Below are positions 1 through 6,396 of a stretch of 12,816 nucleotides of DNA, piece by piece; positions within the stretch are counted from its first letter, which is position 1; each line of letters starts with the position of its first letter. This DNA comes from CAYZNE01 sp964461035 (GTDB lineage Archaea > Nanobdellota > Nanobdellia > Woesearchaeales > CAYZNE01), in assembly GCA_964461035.1 (NCBI GenBank), contig CAYWRI010000029.1, forward strand, positions 1-12,816. The letters are read 5' to 3'. Both the position numbers and the translations under genes were made by a program. Below the pieces are notes generated by a model that was not told the DNA's origin, did no database searches, and worked only from the letters and a program-made list of their open reading frames with translations.

Positions 1-359
1 TCTATAATTTGTTTTACTACAGCAGGCATCATTCTTCCTGGCATTGCAGGATTTTGAAGACCAATAGTTACTCCTTCTTTTAATTGATCAGCTTTATCAC
101 CGAAAGCGGTTTTTGGTATTTCTTGAACAAGTTGTGGATTAGGATGTCCGTATGCATCTTCAGGTTTTAAGTCTACTTTTTTTGTTTCACCTTTTTTCAT
201 ACCAATAACTGCATCGTCAAATCCTTTTACAACCATATGAGTACCAGCTATGAAGTCTAAGGGTTGATCTTTACTTTGATCAAATATTTCTCCATTTTCG
301 AATTTACCCACATAATTTACTTGTACAAAATCTCCTTGTTTTACAATTTCATCACTCAT
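1..359 (-). CDS. FKBP-type peptidyl-prolyl isomerase, SlyD-like (partial, 3' end outside window)
   Basis: Cis-trans prolyl isomerase and folding helper, probably cytoplasmic because no signal peptide is seen. The first 119 residues are visible; the C-terminus lies beyond the left edge. It opens MSDEIVKQGDFVQVNYVGKF, followed by FDQS, then GTHMVVKGFDDAVIGMKKGE, the FKBP core around the active-site strand and loop. After PEDAYG the chain enters the segment where SlyD-type proteins carry the insert-in-flap chaperone domain (LVQEIP, GLQNP). The start is ATG at 359, with a good SD GGAGG at 371-367 and a 7-nt spacer. A palindromic TATA box at 393-404 puts the transcript start near 372, giving a short leader that just includes the SD. 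The family call is firm; whether the chaperone domain is complete cannot be seen. Confidence 0.93.
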   Translation of the reverse strand, partial: MSDEIVKQGDFVQVNYVGKFENGEIFDQSKDQPLDFIAGTHMVVKGFDDAVIGMKKGETKKVDLKPEDAYGHPNPQLVQEIPKTAFGDKADQLKEGVTIGLQNPAMPGRMMPAVVKQII

Positions 360-392
360 TTTGTAACCTCCATTTTATTTCCAAAATTATAG

Positions 393-404
393 TTTATATA
401 TAAA
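393..404 (-). promoter_or_regulatory. TATA box of the FKBP gene
   Basis: TTTATATATAAA, centred about 39 nt upstream of the ATG at 359. Transcription starting about 26 nt downstream would begin near 372 and leave a leader of about 13 nt holding the GGAGG site. The element is perfectly palindromic, so the downstream gene sets its direction. The rest of the gap up to 532 is AT-rich and shows nothing else. Confidence 0.6.
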
Positions 405-532
405 TCTTCTGGTCTATAAGTTCTGTTATTACTAATAAAATATTGCATTGAAGTAAAATAAAGTAGAATGTATTATTTGACCAAAGTCTAAAATATCATC
501 TTTCCACAAATTTAGTTGTTAATAGAATTGAT

Positions 533-1078
533 TTAGGGGATATTGTATTCCCATCCAGGTTTCCATGATTTTGTTTTTCTCCAATCTTCTTCAATAGCTT
601 GTTCCCAAGTTTTATCTTTTAAAAGAACATCTAATGCGAGTTGTGGAGCTTGATGTGCAATAATCGCAATATGACAATTATCATATTCTCTTTTTAGAAA
701 TTCAATAAAATCTTTTATTCTATTTTCAACTTCTTTGTAACTTTCACCATTAGGAAACTTTCTGTTAATATATTCTTTCAGTTTGTTTTTAAATTCTTCT
801 GCAGATTTTTGAGTAAGGTCTCCATAATTACATTCTCTTAATCTTTTGTCCTGAATTATTTTGTATTTATTCTTAAATCCTAGATTTGCAGAATCAACAG
901 CCCTTCTTAAATCAGAACAAAATATTACATCAAATATTTTATCATTAACTTTGTTTACTAATTCTTTGGCTTGTTCTATACCTAATTCAGATAATTCTCC
1001 TGGAGCCCATCCTGTTGCTAAATCTTTTTCATTATCTATTGTTGTACCATGAACAAAATAAGTTATTTTAACGGTCAT
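533..1078 (-). CDS. Histidine phosphatase (phosphoglycerate-mutase fold) family protein with variant VHG motif
   Basis: 181-residue cytoplasmic protein of the histidine phosphatase superfamily, which removes phosphate through a phospho-histidine; the substrate cannot be told. Seen: ITYFVHG with His10 as the nucleophile, ATGWAPGELSELG after it, CSDLRRA (Arg58), LRECNYG (acid Glu82) and IIAHQAP (second catalytic His142). The usual RHG is VHG here, so the first phosphate-binding arginine is missing while the other core residues remain. The open frame extends upstream to 1153, but ATG 1078 is preferred: a TATA box at 1101-1110 lies 27 nt upstream, which predicts a leaderless transcript starting at this ATG, and the family's first beta strand begins just here. 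It is divergent from the amidohydrolase gene at 1188. Confidence 0.88.
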   Translation of the reverse strand: MTVKITYFVHGTTIDNEKDLATGWAPGELSELGIEQAKELVNKVNDKIFDVIFCSDLRRAVDSANLGFKNKYKIIQDKRLRECNYGDLTQKSAEEFKNKLKEYINRKFPNGESYKEVENRIKDFIEFLKREYDNCHIAIIAHQAPQLALDVLLKDKTWEQAIEEDWRKTKSWKPGWEYNIP

Positions 1079-1100
1079 TTTATTTATTGTTAAATTTATG

Positions 1101-1110
1101 ATTATATAAA
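1101..1110 (-). promoter_or_regulatory. TATA box of the histidine phosphatase gene (leaderless start)
   Basis: Read on the minus strand this is TTTATATAAT, centred 27 nt upstream of the ATG at 1078. No SD precedes that ATG, so the transcript probably begins at the start codon. This spacing decides the start over the upstream in-frame ATG at 1153, which lies upstream of the promoter. Confidence 0.65.
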
Positions 1111-1187
1111 ATTTTTCTTTTTCAAAGAAGTTCCCAATATCCATCAAACTCAAAAACTTTTTAAGATAGATATTTCAAAAGATTGAA

Positions 1188-2213
1188 ATGGTTGAAATTC
1201 CTTACAAAATATCGGGTAATTTAAGTAATAAAAAGAGATCTAATATTGTTCTCTCTCTTCTAAAACTCGAAAGAGAGATAGGTAGAGATTATTTTATTAA
1301 TTTTGTAGCACTATTAAAATCTTATAAAATTTTGGGTAAATTTATTCATGGTTCAATTAAAGAAATATATTCTGATAGAAACACATTTTATTTTAAGAAT
1401 TTTTTCTCGGAAAATGCTCTTTACAAACTAGTAAAACAAGATATTGAATGGGCTTATAAATTAAACAAAGATATAAAAGTTACCATACTTAGAAATGGAT
1501 TAATAGTTTATGATAATTATAAACCTGATAATTTCAATGTTTTATTAATGACAATACATTCTGGAACTTGGATGCCTAAAAATATTGAAAAAAAGCAATG
1601 TCTTGATTCTAAAAAAAGATTTAAGGAAGAAGATGTAGATACACATAAATTATATGCACCTCTTGTCTTAGAAAAAGCAGGTATTTGGATTGATAATAAA
1701 TTTTCAAGATTTGCATGTGATTTTAATAGGTCATCTGAAACAGCAATATATGAAAACCATTCTGAAAAATGGGTGAAAGAAATTTGGAAAGAAAAATTAA
1801 AATCTTCTGAAAGAAAATTCTTAATGAAGTCAAGATCAGAATTTTATTTTCTACTAGGACAATTGATTAATACTTATAGATTTAATATAATATTTGATGC
1901 GCATTCTATGCGAGATTCAAAAATAAGACCTAATATAAGTTTTGGAACAAAATATATTCCTTCATTTTACATGCCCATAGTAAGAAGTATGCAAAATAAT
2001 CTTGTAAAAATGGGATATTCTCCAGTTAGATTAAATGTTCCTTATTCAGGCGGTTATATTTTAAAATGGCTTAATAAAAGATTTCCAGATATATTTACTT
2101 TTTCTATGGAAATTAACAAAAAACTTTACATGACTAAAAACAGAGAGAAACCTATTGATCAAAAACTTTTATCTCTTTCATCAAACCTTGTAAAAATATT
2201 TGACATAGAATAA
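1188..2213 (+). CDS. N-formylglutamate amidohydrolase family protein
   Basis: 341-residue enzyme of the N-formylglutamate amidohydrolase family, zinc-dependent amide hydrolases; the true substrate here is unknown. Motifs in family order: IHSG (His124), DTHKLYAP (Asp151), FACDFNRS (Asp178, Asn180, Arg181), IIFDAHSMRD (Asp237, His239), VPYSGGYI (285-291) and FSMEINKKLYM (Glu308). All expected catalytic and metal residues seem present. The N-terminal 110 residues are an extra region I do not recognise. The ATG has no SD; a weak TATA-like CTTTTTAAG at 1157-1165 lies 27 nt upstream, so a leaderless start is likely. The stop is 2 nt from that of the convergent DNA glycosylase gene. A GCS2-type ligase lies one gene away at 3024, which suggests glutamyl-compound chemistry rather than histidine breakdown; no hut genes are present. 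Confidence 0.85.
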   Translation: MVEIPYKISGNLSNKKRSNIVLSLLKLEREIGRDYFINFVALLKSYKILGKFIHGSIKEIYSDRNTFYFKNFFSENALYKLVKQDIEWAYKLNKDIKVTILRNGLIVYDNYKPDNFNVLLMTIHSGTWMPKNIEKKQCLDSKKRFKEEDVDTHKLYAPLVLEKAGIWIDNKFSRFACDFNRSSETAIYENHSEKWVKEIWKEKLKSSERKFLMKSRSEFYFLLGQLINTYRFNIIFDAHSMRDSKIRPNISFGTKYIPSFYMPIVRSMQNNLVKMGYSPVRLNVPYSGGYILKWLNKRFPDIFTFSMEINKKLYMTKNREKPIDQKLLSLSSNLVKIFDIE

Positions 2214-2215
2214 TA

Positions 2216-2953
2216 TTAAATTTGTTTTTTCTTAAAAGTCTTACCTTCTTCGACTATGAATGCATGAAATTCTTTATACAAATTTGCATCTTTAGGTATG
2301 GAAGATTCTATTAATTTTTGAATTTTATCATAGGAAAAATTTTTATTTATAATCTTACTTCGCAATAGCAATCTTTCAGTATAAGCATCCACTACAAAAA
2401 CAGGTTTATTATATGCATACAATAATATTGAATCTGCGGTCTCTAGGCCTATTCCCCATAAATTTAGTAGTTCTTCTCTTTCAGGTTTTTTATTTTTTAA
2501 TTTATTGAAAAACTCAGAAAATAATTTCAGCTTTTTGTATTTTTGGTTGAAATATCCTGCAGGTCTTATACAATTTTTTATTGTTTTTTCAGAATTATTA
2601 AGTATCAAATTAGGAGTTATATTTTGTGCATTTTCAAAAATAACTCTATTCTTTTTTTCTTTTTTTTCATTTACAAAAGACTTCTTAAATTGTTTTAATA
2701 ATAAAATTTCTTCATCTTTCAAAACTCTTAATAATTTTAGTTGTTGAATTGCTCTAACAACATTAGGACACCATTGAGTATTTTGAGTTAGTATTGCTCC
2801 AACAGAAATTTCAAATTGATTCTCAGATATTTTTTTTTCAGATTGACAATATTCACAACTTAATGTTTGATTATTAATTAAAGGCCACCAGCCTTGTTTT
2901 CCATATTTATCCTTTAATTTATCATATATTTCTAGGATTTTATTAATTTCCAT
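2216..2953 (-). CDS. HhH-GPD DNA glycosylase, MagIII / endonuclease III-like
   Basis: 245-residue base-excision-repair protein. Seen: GWWP near the N-terminus (21-24), FEISVGAILTQNTQW (47-61), IRPAGYFNQKYKKLK (129-143), the helix-hairpin-helix LWGIGLETADSILLY (165-179) and FVVDAYTERLL with catalytic Asp189. The lysine of bifunctional endonuclease III is Glu171 here, and the C-terminal four-cysteine iron-sulfur loop is absent, since the chain ends at EEGKTFKKKQI. Both traits match monofunctional alkyl-purine glycosylases of the MagIII kind, so a 3-methyladenine-type activity is more likely than AP lyase; that is inference. Oddities are a CEYC pair (33-36) and a Lys-rich insert (about 86-115) before the IRPAGY segment. 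Start ATG 2953 is 71 nt from the divergent gene at 3024, with one TATA element in the middle. Confidence 0.86.
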   Translation of the reverse strand: MEINKILEIYDKLKDKYGKQGWWPLINNQTLSCEYCQSEKKISENQFEISVGAILTQNTQWCPNVVRAIQQLKLLRVLKDEEILLLKQFKKSFVNEKKEKKNRVIFENAQNITPNLILNNSEKTIKNCIRPAGYFNQKYKKLKLFSEFFNKLKNKKPEREELLNLWGIGLETADSILLYAYNKPVFVVDAYTERLLLRSKIINKNFSYDKIQKLIESSIPKDANLYKEFHAFIVEEGKTFKKKQI

Positions 2954-2983
2954 TTTAGTATTATTGAACTAAAAATAAAAAAA

Positions 2984-2994
2984 CTTTATAAAAG
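2984..2994. promoter_or_regulatory. Symmetric TATA element between divergent genes
   Basis: CTTTATAAAAG on the plus strand reads CTTTTATAAAG on the minus strand. Its centre (2989) is 36 nt from the ATG at 2953 and 35 nt from the ATG at 3024, so one box could start transcription both ways, each with a leader of about 8 nt. The A-rich tract on its left could act as BRE for the rightward promoter. No second TATA box of similar quality is seen in the 70-nt gap. Confidence 0.5.
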
Positions 2995-3023
2995 TCCTCT
3001 TTTGGAATATTAATAGTGAAAAA

Positions 3024-4424
3024 ATGAATTTAGTCAACACTGAAAAAAAACAAAGTAGTTCAAGACCTCTTAAACGAGCTAAGACAGGACTTGAAACAGA
3101 AATGCACGTTATAAATTCTAAAGGGAAAATATCCTACAAAGGTTTAGAACTTATAGACGCTGTAAAGAAACAATTTCCTGAAGTGGAAATTGTAAAAGAA
3201 TGTGGACAAAATATGATTGAATTTGGAACATATCCAGACATAAATGCTTACAATCCTGCTCTGGAAATTCTTGAATCAATAGAGAAGACAATTAAAGTAG
3301 CTAAAAAATTAAACTTACGAATTTATCCTTTTGCAACATATCCTGGAAAAATTGAAGAAAAATTGACTTCGTCTGATGGACTTTACAAGATACAAGAAAA
3401 AATATTTGGTAAGGAAAAATTTTCTTATGCTGTTAAAGCGGTTGGGTTTCATAATCATTATACTATGCCTAAAGGGGTTTTTGATTTTGAGAAAAAAGAT
3501 CTTAAATTATTAGTTAATAGTAAATTAAAAAGAAGTCTTCTTCACTCTTATAATTTTTTAATCGCAATTGATCCAATTCTTACTTTATTCACACAATCTT
3601 CACCATTTTTTGAAAACACTCTTCTTGCAAAAGATTCAAGAATGCTAATTTATAGAGGCGGGAAAAAACTAGCTTATCCTGGACTTTACAGCAACACTCA
3701 ACAATTAGGTGGTCTTCCACCATACAAACAAACAGCCACAGACTTAATAAGAAGTCTTAGCCGAAGACAATTACGATGGAAAAAACTTGTCAAAAATGTT
3801 AGTCCTGAATTTGACTTTGATAAAAAATATCCTAATAAACTTATCATATCCTGGAATCCTGTTAAAGTAAATAGACATGGAACACTAGAACAACGAGGTA
3901 TGGATATGAATTACATAAGTATTGTCTTGGCGTGTTCAGCTTTAATAAAATTTGCATTAAGAAAAATTCAACGAGATTTTATAGAAGTTCTTCCTGCAGA
4001 TGTTGGAATAAAAAATCCTTTTAAAATTAACAACGGAATAATGTTTATTCCACCTCACACGCATGTTCGAGTAAAACTTCAAAAAGCGTCAGCATATGAA
4101 GGTTTTGAAAATGATGAATTATATTCTTATACAAAATCATTTATGAAATTCATAAAACCTTTGATGCCTGATTTTTACAAACCTTTAATCAAAAAGATTG
4201 ATTTAATGATTAAAAAAAGAAAATCTACTTCAGATGAAATAATCGCATATGCTATTAGAAATGAATTATTAAGCAAATACGAAACAATAACTGATAAAGG
4301 TGCAAGTAAAATTGCATTACATTTTTCTAAAAAATTTGAAAAAGACTTAGAAAAAACTAAAAAGATAGTTATGAATATAATGAGTGCACACCAAGTTATA
4401 AAAAACAATTTAGCTTTAAAATAA
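3024..4424 (+). CDS. GCS2-family glutamate-cysteine ligase-like protein
   Basis: 466-residue cytoplasmic enzyme of the glutamate-cysteine ligase type 2 / carboxylate-amine ligase family, which activates a carboxylate (often glutamate gamma-carboxyl) with ATP and joins it to an amine. Seen: GLETEMH (22-28), the acidic ATP/metal motif; FATYPG (103-108); GFHNHYTMP (141-149), matching the family's GxHxH; a QSSPFFEN segment (191-198) followed by DSR (204-206); and NRHGTLEQRGMDM (283-295). The 60-70 Lys-rich C-terminal residues make it somewhat longer than most members. The cysteine substrate is not proven; archaeal members may make other gamma-glutamyl compounds. The start follows a weak GTGA (3016-3019) and the shared TATA at 2984-2994. 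The N-formylglutamate amidohydrolase homologue is one gene upstream. Confidence 0.85.
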   Translation: MNLVNTEKKQSSSRPLKRAKTGLETEMHVINSKGKISYKGLELIDAVKKQFPEVEIVKECGQNMIEFGTYPDINAYNPALEILESIEKTIKVAKKLNLRIYPFATYPGKIEEKLTSSDGLYKIQEKIFGKEKFSYAVKAVGFHNHYTMPKGVFDFEKKDLKLLVNSKLKRSLLHSYNFLIAIDPILTLFTQSSPFFENTLLAKDSRMLIYRGGKKLAYPGLYSNTQQLGGLPPYKQTATDLIRSLSRRQLRWKKLVKNVSPEFDFDKKYPNKLIISWNPVKVNRHGTLEQRGMDMNYISIVLACSALIKFALRKIQRDFIEVLPADVGIKNPFKINNGIMFIPPHTHVRVKLQKASAYEGFENDELYSYTKSFMKFIKPLMPDFYKPLIKKIDLMIKKRKSTSDEIIAYAIRNELLSKYETITDKGASKIALHFSKKFEKDLEKTKKIVMNIMSAHQVIKNNLALK

Positions 4425-4453
4425 AGAATTTCTCATCAAAATACTTCTTGCAC

Positions 4454-4495
4454 TCATTTAAAAAAGTCTATTTTAGAATCTAACTAAATACCATT
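4454..4495 (-). pseudogene. Decayed second copy of the helicase gene tail
   Basis: Read on the minus strand this stretch encodes NGI, a stop (TAG at 4486-4484), then LDSKIDFFK and a TGA stop. The truncated helicase at 5684-6352 ends KGIYLDSKIDFFK followed by TAA, in the same frame. The last 28 nt are identical (4456-4483 versus 5686-5713). Upstream, the Ile and Gly codons differ only at third positions (ATT/ATC, GGT/GGA), which points to a diverged coding copy rather than chance. Further upstream the similarity fades within about ten bases. No C-terminal helicase sequence follows. Confidence 0.6.
4456..4483 (+). repeat. 28-bp direct repeat, copy 1
   Basis: Identical to 5686-5713 and in the same orientation. 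It begins ATTTAAAAAAGTC and ends AGAATCTAA. The two copies bracket about 1.2 kb holding only the lipoprotein gene and its flanks. Identity breaks off abruptly on the left and gradually on the right. Confidence 0.95.
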
Positions 4496-4534
4496 TTTAG
4501 TAATTAATTGATTTTCAAACAATAATAAAACAAA

Positions 4535-4543
4535 GATTTAAAT
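4535..4543 (+). promoter_or_regulatory. Possible TATA box of the lipoprotein gene
   Basis: GATTTAAAT is the best TATA-like site before the lipoprotein start and would give a leader of roughly 105 nt. The stretch after it (4557-4600) is rich in repeated AATATTAAT units, including TATTAAT (4571-4577) facing ATTAATA (4592-4598), which could be an operator or simply AT-rich sequence. The assignment is tentative. Confidence 0.3.
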
Positions 4544-4660
4544 TACAATAAAAGCATTTAATATTAATAATATTAATGATATCAGAAAGATATTAATAAT
4601 GAATGAATATTACTTTCTAGTAAGAACAAAATTAGAATTGTTCGAATTTAAGAAAGATAA

Positions 4661-4666
4661 AGGTGA
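4661..4666 (+). promoter_or_regulatory. Shine-Dalgarno site that sets the lipoprotein start
   Basis: AGGTGA lies 5 nt before the ATG at 4672, a normal spacing. The in-frame GTG at 4663, which would add three residues, lies inside this site and is rejected. Confidence 0.6.
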
Positions 4667-4671
4667 AAGAA

Positions 4672-5493
4672 ATGATAAATGATATATTGGAAAGAATGAT
4701 GAATGAAGTTCATAATATTGATAATGAAATAGCATCAGGTTCAATTGATACGAATCTTATCGCTAAAGGATTAAAAAAAAGTGGCCCTTATGTTCTTATG
4801 GGAACCCTGATATTCGGAGGCTGTGCTAGTAATTCAATTAATAAAAATAGCACAAAAAAATCAGAGAAAAATGCAATAGAACTCAAAGATGAAGTGAAAG
4901 ATTCTAGACCTATTAAAAACCCAGCTATTAGATATTATAGTAACGGAAGTATTTTCAAAACTGAGGGTGTCAGTTATTTAGAATTTGAAGAAAATGATAA
5001 ATCTTATGAATTTACAAATTACTATGATGGTGAGGATGATTCTTACATGGATGAAGATCCGAATAGAGTATCAGTTTTCAGAAATGGAAACAGATTTATT
5101 CATCTAACTACCGAAGACAAAGCTACTTCAATGTTGGGCGATTTATATGTAGAAAAAACTAATGAAATTGTTAAGAAGTATGTTGATATGTTCAAAGATT
5201 TAGTGGATGGAAATATCGCAGGAAGTATTTCACTTGAAGAGTTTTCAAGTGGAGGTTATTCAATAGATGCTAAAACTGAAGATGGATTTAGATTTAGTTT
5301 ATTTGGTGATAATGGTCAAAGTGGCGACGGAAAACCAGCTACAAGATTTACAGTTTTTGAGCTAGTAAATGATGACACATATCGAAATACAGAGACAATA
5401 CCTTTAGACATCGTATCAAGTGATTTATCCTGGTCAAATCAAAGTGATGTTGAATGCTTAATACTTTACACAATAGATAACTATAAACCCTAA
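4672..5493 (+). CDS. Predicted lipoprotein of unknown function
   Basis: 273 residues; the family is not recognised. A 35-residue hydrophilic N-terminus precedes KKSGPYVLMGTLIFGGCASN: a lysine pair, a short hydrophobic run and a lipobox-like end with Cys51 as the likely lipid-anchored residue. Phe at -3 of the lipobox is unusual, and the N-region is long for a lipoprotein signal. After Cys51 comes a Ser/Asn/Lys-rich linker, then an acidic body (YYDGEDDSYMDEDPN near 120-135) with beta-rich, Asp/Ser-rich sequence, as expected for an exposed protein. It would be anchored on the outer face of the membrane if the signal works. The gene is alone: 247 nt separate it from the ligase gene, and the convergent helicase ends 190 nt downstream. 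It lies between the two 28-bp repeats. Confidence 0.7.
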   Translation: MINDILERMMNEVHNIDNEIASGSIDTNLIAKGLKKSGPYVLMGTLIFGGCASNSINKNSTKKSEKNAIELKDEVKDSRPIKNPAIRYYSNGSIFKTEGVSYLEFEENDKSYEFTNYYDGEDDSYMDEDPNRVSVFRNGNRFIHLTTEDKATSMLGDLYVEKTNEIVKKYVDMFKDLVDGNIAGSISLEEFSSGGYSIDAKTEDGFRFSLFGDNGQSGDGKPATRFTVFELVNDDTYRNTETIPLDIVSSDLSWSNQSDVECLILYTIDNYKP

Positions 5494-5634
5494 AAAAACA
5501 AATATACAAATGTTAGAATAATCAAATACAAAAAAGAACAGATTTTGACCATAATATAAAAACTTTGATGGGTAAGACTAATGATTATTTTTTTATTTAA
5601 TTTTATTTTTTATTTGCCAGAAAGTTGCGAATAT

Positions 5635-5652
5635 TTTAAGTTTAAACTTAAA
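5635..5652. repeat. 18-bp perfect palindrome
   Basis: TTTAAGTTTAAACTTAAA, in the gap between the 3' ends of the convergent lipoprotein and helicase genes. It could be a protein-binding site or part of a bidirectional terminator, but it is AT-rich and may be chance. The rest of 5494-5683 is AT-rich, with T-runs near 5587-5612 that could serve as an oligo-T terminator for the lipoprotein gene. Confidence 0.4.
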
Positions 5653-5683
5653 GATGAACTTCAACTTCAATTTTGCTATTTAA

Positions 5684-6352
5684 TTATTTAAAAAAGTCTA
5701 TTTTAGAATCTAAATAGATTCCTTTATGAAGTTCAACAGGTCTCCAAGTATCCTCGACTATTTCAGAATCAAGCCATCCTGCCAATTCTTTCACATTACC
5801 TATTGTTGCAGAAAGACACAGTAGTTGAATATCTTTAATTAATTGTCTTAAAAGAGTTATCACAACTTCAAGAGTGGGTCCTCTTCCCACATCATTAAGC
5901 AAATGAACTTCATCTATAACAACCGACTTTACATCATTTATCCAATCCACTTTATGTCTTAATAATGAATCAAGTTTTTCAGATGTTGTTATAATTAAAT
6001 CATAATCTCTAAGATATGCATCTGATTTGTCCAAATCTCCAGAACTAACGCCCACTTTAAAATCATGTATTTCATACAATTTTTTGAAATCAGAATATTT
6101 TTCTGAAGCTAAAGCTTTTAGTGGAACAACATAAATTGTTTTTCCTTTTTTGTTCAATACAGTATTAAGAAAAAGCATTTCTGCAATCAATGTTTTGCCT
6201 GATGCAGTAGGTGTGCAAACTAAAATATTTTTATTATTAAACAATCCAGATTCTATTGATTTAACTTGCCCCGGTCTGAATTCTACTATTCTTTTTTCTA
6301 TGTGTGAATAAACATTTTCAGGAATTATTTTTTTTAGCTTTTCTATTTTCAT
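5684..6352 (-). CDS. Truncated Hel308/Ski2-type helicase, first RecA domain only
   Basis: 222 residues that match only the N-terminal RecA-like domain of a superfamily 2 DNA helicase of the Hel308/Ski2 group; full proteins are about 700 residues. Seen: Q-motif region FRPGQ (25-29), Walker A TPTASGKT (47-54), motif Ia VPLKALASEKY, motif Ib TTSEKLDSLL, motif II DEVH (147-150) and motif III SATIGN (181-186). The chain stops after VELHKGIYLDSKIDFFK, where the linker to RecA2 begins. Motifs IV-VI and the winged-helix and ratchet domains are missing, so unwinding activity is not expected unless the other half is encoded elsewhere. The start is ATG 6352 with SD GGAG at 6362-6359, not the TTG at 6364. 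The last 28 nt of coding sequence and stop are repeated at 4456-4483. tRNA-Arg lies 44 nt upstream on the same strand and may share its transcript. Confidence 0.88.
   Translation of the reverse strand: MKIEKLKKIIPENVYSHIEKRIVEFRPGQVKSIESGLFNNKNILVCTPTASGKTLIAEMLFLNTVLNKKGKTIYVVPLKALASEKYSDFKKLYEIHDFKVGVSSGDLDKSDAYLRDYDLIITTSEKLDSLLRHKVDWINDVKSVVIDEVHLLNDVGRGPTLEVVITLLRQLIKDIQLLCLSATIGNVKELAGWLDSEIVEDTWRPVELHKGIYLDSKIDFFK
5686..5713 (+). repeat. 28-bp direct repeat, copy 2
   Basis: Identical to 4456-4483, same orientation. This copy forms the last nine codons and part of the stop of the truncated helicase gene on the minus strand. Confidence 0.95.
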
Positions 6353-6358
6353 AACTAT

Positions 6359-6362
6359 CTCC
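6359..6362 (-). promoter_or_regulatory. Shine-Dalgarno site of the helicase gene
   Basis: GGAG read on the minus strand, 6 nt before ATG 6352. It overlaps the in-frame TTG at 6364-6362, which argues for the ATG as the start. Confidence 0.55.
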
Positions 6363-6396
6363 AATCATAGACTAATAAATAAAAAATTGAATTAAA

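Noticed and set aside
861..1052. 63-codon frame on the plus strand
   Set aside because: Antisense to the well-supported histidine phosphatase gene; the product resembles no domain.
2505..2747. 80-codon frame on the plus strand
   Set aside because: Antisense to the DNA glycosylase gene; its Phe/Ser-rich product comes from the complement of Lys-rich codons.
4175..4408. 77-codon frame on the minus strand with hydrophobic product
   Set aside because: Antisense to the Lys-rich end of the GCS2-type gene, which creates false Phe/Leu/Ile runs.
4456..5713. 28-bp repeats as attL and attR of an integrated element
   Set aside because: No integrase or other mobile gene lies between them, and the synonymous differences beside the core point to duplicated coding sequence. 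Not fully excluded, so the repeat is reported without this label.
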